The notes under the pieces are model-generated. The model searched no databases, was not told the origin of the DNA, and saw nothing but the letters and a program-made list of their open reading frames with translations. From assembly GCF_964204645.1 (NCBI RefSeq), contig NC_134032.1, positions 10,286,275 to 10,350,274 of the forward strand: a stretch of DNA of 64,000 nt, written 5' to 3'. The number at the start of each line of letters is the position of its first letter. Within the stretch, counting starts at the first letter, position 1. Of this stretch, positions 54,901 to 64,000 are shown piece after piece. This DNA comes from Tubulanus polymorphus (lineage: Eukaryota; Nemertea; Palaeonemertea; Tubulaniformes; Tubulanidae). Made by a program: the position numbers and the translations under genes.

Positions 54901-57224
54901 ATCGCGTAGAACAACGCATTGCGACCGTGTTTTTCGCATTTGTTCAAATCGACGCCGATTTTCGACGCGTTGTCGAGAAAATACTCCACCATGTGCGCGT
55001 GGCGCTTCAAACAGGCCTCCATTAATACGGTGCTGCCATCTAGCGCCGGTCGGACGGTTATACCTTGCTGAATCAAATACTGGAATACGTCGACGTGACC
55101 TCCCTCGCTAACGTAGAAGAGCACATTGCGACCTTTGCTGTCGAAATCGTTTTTCGACATTCCCAATTGTTTCTCGTTGGCGATGAAGTATTTGACCATT
55201 TCGAAATGGCCGTGATGAGCGGCTTCCATTAGCGCGTTCATACCGTGATAATCGGGCTCCATTTTCCCCCCGTTATCTAATAGATACTGCAACGTCGTCA
55301 AATTACCGGCCGGAATGCAGTAGAACAAGGCGTTTCGTCCGTTATCGTCGCGTTTCGACAAATCGGCGCCCAGCGAAACTAACATCCGAACGATTTGGAA
55401 ATTATTGGCATAACTGGCTATCATCATGCAAGTTATCTTTTTGAAATTGGCCAATTCGATGTTGGCTCCCTGTTGCACGAGGTATTGAGCCACGTTGGAG
55501 TGACCCTCGAAACACGCCTCGAACAAGGCCGTGTCGCCGATCGACGTGCGCTGATTGATGTCGACCCCGCGTTTCACCAAGGCTTGTACCATGCGCAACT
55601 TACCGGTCATGGCGGCCAGGCATAGCGGGGGCACGTCGCCGTATTCGGCCGGGTTGTTCGCCGTATCGAGAACGTCCGACACGTCGCCCAAAGCGATGTC
55701 GTAGCTGGCGAGAAAGTCGAGGATTTCTGTGTACCACTCGGCGGTCGCCATGATGATAGGAGTCGGCCGTCTGATGAACACTTCGCATCCGCTACTAGGC
55801 CTTCTTATCCTACAATCACAATCAGAGATCTTTATTGCATTACATATACCAAAACCCATACCTCGTTTATCCTTTCTACTGGGCTTAAAAGTTTACCCGG
55901 CCGGCCACCTATACCCTGCATGCACATCACTTGTTTTTCTAAGATCACGATCAAGCTAACAATAACAGCCGGGCAGTTATAGAAATAAACTGATTACAAT
56001 ATTTATTGCAGGTTACCAGAACTGACCCAGCCGATGAAAAGAAACAAGGTTTCATTTTAGCCGAAAATTTGATTTTGATAGTCCTTTCCAGAAAAATGGC
56101 TTCCCTAAATTCCCTTGAAGTCTGCAAGTGTCTGAATGATTCGATGATATCAGAGGGGGGGATTAATGGATGCAACCATTTTTAAAGGGTGGATTTAACG
56201 AAGCCATGGGGGGATTTACAGAAGCAGCTGCCCTATGCTCCGACATTGCAATTTAGGCGATTTTGTATCATCTGAAAGTAGAAATAGATACGAATGGAAC
56301 TTGACGTAACTGATATGAAAAGTTGAATAAATCCTACCTTAGTGTGCGAGGCGACCGACAAGCGAGAATCGACTTCACTTGACTTTCTGTAATACCGTCC
56401 AGTAGCAGTTGCAACTTCTGTAACTCCCCCCGGGCTATCGTTTCGAATATCTTATGCTTGCGTACTTCGATGTGATCGATGTTGTTGTTGGAGCCGAGTC
56501 CCTGCCAGGCCCAGGCCGTCTCGTGGCCCGCACTGAGCAACGTTTCCGTCAATTCAGACGACGCCAGTTTGGCCGCTAGGTTTCGCCTCTGCGCTGGTCA
56601 GCTGGCGATATTCGTAGATAAATAACCAGTTTGTAAGCTAGAGTTTCTGTTATGAATTGAAAAAGAAAATTTCTTTCCTATAATTCTACCAAACAACGAG
56701 CCACGAACTCCCTAAAAGTGCCCTTCAAAATGTCAGTGAGTGTCAAAAGACTTGGGCCAAGATTTTTCGAAATTAGGATACAAGTACATATACCGATATC
56801 ATGTTTTTTTTAAACAAAAGCAATCAATTCTCAAATAATTTATTCAGGTATACCCGGGTACTTAAAGATCTGTCTTTTTTCAATAGGAAATTGTCCCTTT
56901 TCATGGTGAATATGCCCTTTTTGTAATAGAACTGCCCCTGAAAGAAAACCTCGATACGGGCCTGTTTCTCCTTACGTTTCGGGTGGAAGCCACCCATCAT
57001 CAGAGTCTATTTTGAAAACGACTTAGTGTTTTCTCGATTATGCTGAAGACTGGAAATAGTGTCAACTATCTAAAAAAAAAACGTCTGCAACGTCTTCACA
57101 CATACCTTAAACTTTCTTCGAACGGGTTCTTTCCTATTTCCACCCCTTTCTTATCTGGCGCTCGGAACGCCTCGCAGATCTTCGCGTGCTGGTGACCGAG
57201 TTTACACTTATACGTCAATATCAT
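51973..57224 (-). CDS. ankyrin-repeat protein with C-terminal CARD
   Basis: Exons 57106-57224, 56338-56586, 52802-55809 and 51973-52292 join in phase to about 1231 aa; the last three are well supported and the first is tentative. Residues ~165-1120 are ankyrin repeats, including ten successive ~69-residue double units with GRNALFYA...GG-x-V-D-x-F and LMEAA-x-x-G cores. The separate last exon (from ~1127) codes a CARD: an EILEVYRENLEASVEM start, LLPFLVDQGMLS, and TKKGPRAFDVLCAALEKEHE, resembling the CARDs of caspase-2 and RAIDD. A role as a scaffold recruiting CARD partners in apoptosis or innate sensing is inferred. No kinase, NACHT or caspase domain is present. An internal ATG at 55751 (MATAEWYTEIL) could serve as an alternative start. 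Confidence 0.85.
52802..55809 (-). CDS. 3-kb ankyrin exon of the ANK-CARD gene
   Basis: One intron-free exon of 1002 codons. The ankyrin repeats alternate between a 'GRNALFY' type and an 'LMEAA/LMQAA' type, so the higher-order unit is a pair. Its length is 69 residues in eight of ten copies and 67-70 in the others. The acceptor (GTAG before 55809) and donor (GCAG|GTATGT at 52801) are clear. Confidence 0.9.
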
Positions 57225-60200
57225 ACATACACACACGTTTATACGATATTTACGAGTATCTGATTCATCAACCTTCGACCGAAGTCTCAAAAGTCATTCG
57301 CGCAACGTAAATGTACGTAAGCGAAGCCGTAGTCATAGCCGGATAGAATGACATAGGTCGGACCGGTGTGTGTGTGTGATAAGTTTATTCACGAGAATAT
57401 ATTAGCCACTGATAAGAAAGTTTGCATACAATGTATCTGTTATGTGTCAGGTCGAACCGAAATGACTTAACGATTATGTAAGTTGTCATATAAGGAGCTC
57501 AGACCATTATTCCAAAATCTTTTTTATCCTGTAGTAGAATTTCGGGATATGAATTCAAATTTGAGCGCATTTTAACAATGGGTAGTCCTGCTTATGGCTG
57601 CTAGGCCAGCGTCTTAGCTACGCGTGGAAGGGTTTTCGCCCCACCTACCCAACCTAGTTTTTGGAACAAACCTTTAGAAAAGGGAAGTATGCCCGTATAG
57701 GTATGCCAGTACATCCGCGTCGAATATCGAAGGGAACTCTCGTGTTTGGTACCCTTAATACGGACAAAAAAGGTCCAGGTAAGCCCCTATTTCACCATCA
57801 ATCTGTCTTCCAGGACCAATGGATTTCATACATATAACCGAAATTCGTTATCCTATCCAAAATGCAGAATTATGGCAATATTTTTGGAAGGCCTCTTTAT
57901 CATTCTAGGTACTATTTTTGGGGTCTGGCCCTACGCATCTTGAAGCTACTAACCTAATTGTGGTCTGATACCATTCTAGTACCGGACGCATAGAACAACT
58001 TCATTCGCTGTGAATCAGGAATATTCCAAGGACAAGAAAACATTCGAAAAAACGTGGTTTTTTACTTTCTCTTTTGGTTTATTGGCATTGTTTAATGTAC
58101 ATATAGAAATGGTAGAAAATACGATAAAAATTAAATCATTACTTTTTGTTAATTTTCAATAAATAACAATTAGACATAGATCGCCATTTTGAAGATTAAG
58201 ATATTACAATATTTTACACATTTATGAGTACGTATTATCATGTATATCAAGACCTCCTGTTAAAGCCAGACCCCTTTCACTAATTTGACTCAGCGCCGAC
58301 GCGTTCAACTAGTCCACAGAAGATAGGTTGGTTTCATAGACCAACATCAACCTAGGGGCTGATTGAAGACCAGTTTTAGTTCTAAACCCGAACTAGTTTT
58401 ATAAACCAGGACCCAAGGTTCTATAGTTCTGAGTTGATGTTGATCTCGGAGTTAACTCGAACTCGAAACAAAAATTCTGTGGAACTCTCGATCCGAGCAC
58501 CTCGGCCGCCTTAGAATACCAGTTCGAACGCTGATACCAGTTTCATGGACAATTTTTTACCTAGAAGTCGTTTTAAAACCGATAGATATTACTTAAACCC
58601 TTTCGTTGTTTTCGTTGTAAGGAAAACTTCTCCATAAAATTGGTCCCAGGCCTTGATGGCTTTCCCCAGTTCATCGAATCGGCTGAGCGGGAAGCCTAGC
58701 TTTACACTGACCGTCAAATAGTTCTAGATATTGTGACGTACACACAGTTTACCTATATTCATTTTATACTGTGCGATTTTCAAAATACATCAAGATTTTA
58801 ACGACTAAAATTTTATTTAAAATATATGTATATAATATAATATGTTTCGTGTAATTTACTGCATGTGATTGTGTTTGTGATTTGAAAAAAATACGAACTT
58901 TCGACACGACTGATAATTGTTGTTACCATATACCAACGGCTCCGTTGTTTCACAGTTCGACGCCAGGTGGAGCCCTCTCGACGATGCGACGCTGTAGTAT
59001 CCACGGTAACAATCGAGAACTGCGCGTATTTAATCGCTTATGATAATGCGGACTTCTGATTGGTTGTCACCTGGGAAATTTATGCAAATAATGTTGACGT
59101 AACAATTGAATCGAACCATATCCCTTGTTGCCGTGGATATCGAATTTGATCTCGGCCAATTTGTAGAAATTGCAAATATTTTTTTTTTCGTCTTTAAAAT
59201 CGGGATTCGTACGCGTCTGCTACTTAGTGTCCCTGATGGTGTGTAGATGGCGCTAGTGGTAATGTCCGTCGCTATTGGTTGAATGTCACGACCACGTGAA
59301 CGAAGCCACCAATAGACTAGCGATTAACACGAACCCGATTGGTCGGACTGATTCGCAGGCAAGACTATGGCCGCCATCTACAACATAAACACATATGACG
59401 TTATTTGCCACTTGATATCAAACGACTAGACGCGCACATCTTATTCTTTATCGAAACTATGCAATCTATATCACAGTTAAGCGGCCATGTTTGATCGCGC
59501 ACGATTTTGGCGAGAAGAATCCTCGCTTGCAAGGGTTTGATTGCCTCACGCCAACTTCACCCTGTCCTGCCAGCGTGGTTGTCTCCACAGATTTCCGTCG
59601 CTCTACGATGCTAATGTAACCAACTGTGGTACATCAAACACTAAGCTTATTGGTGAAACGCCAACACAAACCCTGGCTGCAGACCGTCGTTGGTCTATTA
59701 CACCGCCGAAGAGTTCTTGAGCGGACGGTTGCCGCTCAGTGGCCACCAGTCTATATTTCTTGCCAATCAGGCGTTGCATTTGAGCGAATGGGCGAGAAGA
59801 TGCGAGATTGAGTAGTCCAAACGGCAAGGCAAAAATAAGTTCCCCAAATCGTGCGCTATCCAAAATGGCTGTTTTGAACTGGGTCCCAGTTTTTCACGAA
59901 ATTCATTCGATGGTTATCATATATTTGAAAAAATTATGTTATCGTGATGAAAAAAAACACACGAAGCATATATTATGAACTACCACCATGGTTATTGATA
60001 ATGTATACGAACAATTAATACGAGTAACACAACCACGATATTCAAAGCGATGAAAAAATAAAATTCGTTAGATACACAGAACCACAGCGGTTGGACAGAT
60101 GGATGAATGATTTAGATTAAAATAACAACAAAAAAGAAAAACACATCCTCTTGCTCGTATAGGGGTCAGATACGCCCGTCTTGGCAAATTCCTCTCCCGA

Positions 60201-61300
60201 GGGTTCGACCCCGGTTGCCCAAGACATTCTGGAATCAAAGGCAGGCTTCATAAATGCCCTATGACATCATATACTCCTTAAGACCTCGAAGGTGCCTTAA
60301 TTAATCGCCTTATGACATCGTCAAATTTAAAGAAATGGCTGCACCCATAAACATCATTGGAAATATCATCAAAATGAGAACTTCTGAATGTGGTAGAGGT
60401 GTCCTTAGTGAATGATGCCATATGCAGGTGCACTTATGAGACTTGTATAGCAAGTCAATCAAATCTTTTTGAGCGCCCTTTTTCACTTTATCAACAAAGA
60501 TAATAGGAGCGTTTCAGTGCGGGGATATGCTTTATAGTGCCCTCAAGACATCGAAGTGCTAGCTTTCGGGCTTGACAAGTTCTTCAACATTAGATCCTCA
60601 GTGCTGGAATACACCTTTCTGGACATCAAAGTGCCCTTTTGGGATGTGGCAACGCCTTCGAAATTGGCCCTGGATCCGCCCTTGATGGGGATCCAAAGGA
60701 TCTAGCCATGGTCTGTCTTAAGAGTGATATGAGTTATTAGAAGATGCGACTTTGTGACTAAGATTCATGCTTTTTATCTGAAACAAGAAGAAACACTAAA
60801 GACTACTAGCTACACCTATTGGCGCTTTTCTGTACCCACTCAACCAGTAGAAGTGGATGCAGACATGCTCACACTGTATTTCTTTTATAGAATTTTTAGA
60901 GAATTTTTTTTCTCGAATAAATCTCACTGATTTCCATGCGAAAGATAGAAAGAAAACAGAAGTGACTAGTTTATGAAATAAGTTTGGTTGAGGTTTCTTT
61001 TTGTCAAATAGACCTTTAGTAAGAATATTTTCTTCGCTTTAGGTTTGAGGATTTTCAAAATTTATCTGAAACATAGCTTTTATGTTTTGCGTTTTGAAGA
61101 TACATGTACAATCGATCGACTCTAAGTTTAATTCATGCACCCTAGAAAATCTCACACGAATGGAAGAAAAAAACACGGAGTTGAGTGAGTAATACCCTTC
61201 CAGAAAACCAGGATGCCTCATATGAATCCCCCTATGACGTTACCCATTTAGAGTCTTGATCTGTAGTTAAGCCATGGGGGAATTAATAGAGGCAGCCGCG
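57225..61300. other. intergenic region right of the ANK-CARD gene
   Basis: It contains no convincing exon. There are 'CCAGTTTTA' foldback pieces (58330-58490), a CCAAT/E-box-rich stretch (59265-59370), a GGCAATCAAACC-type repeat inverted near 59530 and copies of the 'CCCCTATGACATCAT' repeat (60240-60380 and 61215-61240). An ORF at 59603-59863 has no domain and crosses repeat sequence. Confidence 0.45.
59265..59370. promoter_or_regulatory. CCAAT/E-box cluster, possible promoter
   Basis: Within about 100 bp there are three CCAAT or ATTGG boxes (CTATTGGTTG, CACCAATAGA, GATTGGTCGG), a CACGTG E-box (ACCACGTGAAC) and a YY1-like GGCCGCCATC. It may be the distal promoter of the ANK-CARD gene on the minus strand, but no first exon could be tied to it. 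Confidence 0.3.
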
Positions 61301-63702
61301 TTATTCTGAATAGGATCTACATGCTGCGCCATCTACAGGAATACCTGATTGACTAGCACGGTCTATAGGTTCAGTGACTAGAAGCGATTGGTCAGCTGCC
61401 TGATCATAGGGTATAGTGACAGTTATAGGGGGCGCCACTGGGTGACTTTCGTCTGCTGCCGGGGATAGTTGTTGAAGAACGGGTTGAATTTTGACAGGAG
61501 TTGCCGTGGTAACGACTGAAACACATTTCACAACGAAGAATCAGCAGAAGATAAGCATAGGGTTTGTTGAAGACTGTAGGTAGAGCAGGCGGATCTAAAC
61601 GACGCCCTGGCTGCTCGAACCCCGAATTTTACTCAGAGCAGAGCCCCGGTTATTCTGGTACCCACGAATGAATGATGAAATATATATTTCCCGATCGCAG
61701 GATCCAGCCTCCACCACCGTTTGAAAGGACATCCATATGACACAGCATATTCAAATTTATTCAGTTTCAACGTGGATTCTAAAACGAATTCATTTTAGAG
61801 TCCATGTTTCAGACAATCGCATATTTATCATTAGTCAATCCTTTTCATAGAATCCAGATACGCTGAATCACGTTAAGGTTTTAAAAAGGAAGAGGATGAC
61901 TCTAATTTCTAAAAATCGTTTTGAAATTCATATTGAAGTGATCAATTTCCCATTAAACATCTTGACTGTTGGGTGGATGATAACTCTTATTTTAAGAGAT
62001 ACGCAATAAATGTAAGCTTTCACACGAAGCAAGAACTAGTAGCGCAACCATGGGCAGATTCGCAGTGCGAGATAGAGAAAAACATTCGCATTTTCAAGAA
62101 TGAATAAAAGCATACATGGTATTATTCTATTTTCAGGACTCGAACCCATTTATAAATACATATTGCAGATTTTCCCCACGGACACACCACTTACGCACAC
62201 ACAAACGCACGCACGCACGCACGCACGCACACACAGATAATTTTAGAAAGATAAACCGTTAAAACATGAATAATTTGAGATATGATAGAAAAGCCGAATA
62301 GAATTTTAAAACAAACGGTTATATAAGAATAGCGTGTTATTAGTAAGGTGCTGATTGGTCAATCTGAGCAACCACGTGTTGTCGCCATTAGATCTGACGT
62401 CATAATCACGTGATCAACACGATATATAAACACAAAGGGAACATTGTGTGAAACGCCGGAAACGGATGGTGGATGAACTTTTAGTACGTGACACTATGGG
62501 AATGGGGTACCCACAACCCGCCAGGTGTCACTAGTGTACAGCACGACGTCAACGCTGGATTTCTTCTCAAACTCCACTGACAATTTCTCAAATTCTATAG
62601 AAGATGCATGATGTGCGAAAATCCTGCCACATGTGAACTCTTAAGACTAATTCTAGTTTATCTAGATGCATGATTTGCCCAATTTCTGGATTGGATCATG
62701 ACCGAAAACTGAGATTAAAGTTAATTGAAAATAAACTAATTTTGATCGAGCTGTCTGATATCTCAGTGGCGCCATCTGACATGATAGCTGGTGTGCCGGT
62801 ACCCCATTCGAATGATTTGTCAACTTGGGTCCAGTTCCACAAAAAACTTTTTTCCATGAAACTAACGTCTAGTGCTTACGTCTAGTCAATCAGCGCTCTC
62901 CATTTCAACCACTGCGCGTCTAGCCAACCAGGTGCTCAGTATTTAAAACCAATTTGCATATTTCTAGCCACCAATCATCGCTTTCTACTTCAACTATTCG
63001 ATGTAATCTAGCCAACCAGCGCTCTCTGAACGACGTATGTAAAGCGGCACGCTAAATTCTGTTTTCGAAAAATCGTCTTGCCAAATGCATAGGACCGGTG
63101 GCCGTAAATAGTTAGTCGAAGCCCCATGAATAATAAATACATTGATGTCGTGGTCTATGTGGCACATCAAACATAATGATATAACATCAGAAAAAATGAA
63201 GATAAAGCCATAACAAAAAACCGGCTCAAACAAAGCCAAACGACAATATAGCAATAGAGAAAAACCCAAGCATTTGGTAACATTTTTTTTTCAGTAAGAT
63301 AATTTGAATTTTAAATGAGCTCTCACTTGCCGGTGGATGGAATCGATGAAAAGAGAGAGGGTTTTAGATACACGGCGATAGGTAAGTCGAAAGAATGACG
63401 GTAATACGAATAAAGCTATGCACATCAACCCTGGCAAGTGAGGACGGCTTTACGAGGAAAATTGTAAAAATACCAAAAGAAAAACAAACGAACAAACTAA
63501 CAACAAAACAACATCATGTGATCACGTGATTAATAATGACGTAATGCGTGTGATTACGTGCGTGGTTGCTAAGCAACCAACGTACCCGACGCGGCTAACG
63601 TAACCAACGTTGCTTTCGGTCTGATGGGAACGAGTTCGGATTGTTTGGCGGGCGGTAGCGGTTTGTATTTAATCAAATCCGTCGTGACCAGATTTCTAGT
63701 TC
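61301..63702 (-). CDS. 3' end of an unrecognised gene (partial)
   Basis: Two exons are visible: 63586-63702, between a TAG acceptor and a GTACGT donor, and 61301-61515, between a CAG acceptor and a TAA stop. They join in phase 1 to code about 109 residues, with TDLIKYKPLPPAKQSE, PIRPKATLVTLAAS, TATPVKIQPVLQQL and PVAPPITVTIPYDQ. The sequence is rich in Pro, Val and Ala, with no recognised domain; it looks like the flexible C-terminus of a larger protein whose body is to the right of the window. Both joins keep the frame, and no stop interrupts either exon. Confidence 0.5.
62205..62235. repeat. (CGCA)n microsatellite
   Basis: About six perfect CGCA units, flanked by CACACA, lie in the intron of the partial gene. 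Confidence 0.9.
63564..63578. promoter_or_regulatory. perfect X-box-like palindrome
   Basis: GGTTGCTAAGCAACC is a perfect 15-bp palindrome matching the RFX-type X-box (GTTGCY...RGCAAC). It lies just inside the intron of the partial gene, next to TGATTACGTGCG and ATCACGTGAT sites. Function unproven. Confidence 0.4.
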
Positions 63703-64000
63703 CTAAGTATAGAGATATTCATAGAATCATTTACACAATTTCAACAGAGAACAGTCGTTTTAAAAGTAAGAATTTCGAATTTTTGAACTAACATGACACT
63801 TAAAACACTTATATAACTGCAGGTCCCGGGTTACTGGAGAAAGACGACTGCCTCCTTCAACCCCTATGACATCATGGCCAATAGCATCTATAAATACTTT
63901 ATCACATCGTTGATCCAAAATCACTTATAATGTCCTTTGGACCTTAGCATGTATTTACTTTGTATATATTTTGAGTATAAATCAAGTTTTTGTGAAGAAT
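63703..64000 (-). other. intron of the partial gene at the window edge
   Basis: AT-rich sequence with one copy of the 'GACTGCCTCCTTCAACCCCTATGACATCAT' type repeat at about 63848-63876. No exon is seen. Confidence 0.4.

Noticed and set aside
59603-59863. 86-aa minus-strand ORF
   Set aside because: No domain, no splice context, and the neighbouring sequence is repeated elsewhere in the window.

Overview
This is a piece of a metazoan nuclear genome. Genes are split by GT-AG introns, intergenic DNA is AT-rich, and dispersed MITE- and SINE-like repeats are dense. The recognisable genes are animal ones: UQCRB, HS1BP3, cyclase-associated protein and an ankyrin-CARD protein. A marine invertebrate bilaterian, perhaps a spiralian, fits the divergence and repeat load, but the sequence alone does not fix the phylum. 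All exon models were made by reading splice sites, phase and protein continuity by eye; no RNA evidence was available.

Layout. (1) 1-3948: repeats and one small cysteine-rich secreted-peptide ORF on the minus strand (1365-1745). (2) 3949-23718, minus: a ten-exon gene for a protein of about 3031 aa. It has an N-terminal ankyrin domain, with nearly one repeat per exon and every intron in phase 0, followed by one 7.97-kb exon coding a hugely acidic, low-complexity tail ending in a PDZ-ligand-like ETRL. (3) 25947-27599, minus: complete UQCRB (complex III subunit 7, 114 aa). (4) 27897-31717, plus: complete HS1BP3 (PX-domain protein, 363 aa), head-to-head with UQCRB, start codons 298 bp apart. (5) 34459-46711, minus: cyclase-associated protein (CAP). 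Twelve common exons follow four candidate alternative first exons, all ending in phase 1; two of these code for putative lipid-anchor N-termini. A tandem array of CTCF-like motifs lies between the alternative first exons. (6) 51973-57224, minus: an ankyrin-repeat protein with a C-terminal CARD; its 3-kb central exon holds ten successive ~69-residue double-ankyrin units. (7) 61301-63702, minus: the last two exons of an unrecognised gene that runs off the right edge.

The genes are functionally unrelated housekeeping and signalling genes rather than an operon-like system. The best candidates for something undescribed are the ankyrin/acidic giant, the ANK-CARD protein with its regular super-repeat, and the CAP first-exon switch with its neighbouring CTCF-like array. 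The repeat landscape is also informative. Foldback elements show 3-bp target duplications, TTAA-flanked piggyBac-like MITEs occur in three copies (one with another MITE nested inside), and a SINE with a clear 15-bp target duplication sits inside a foldback element.
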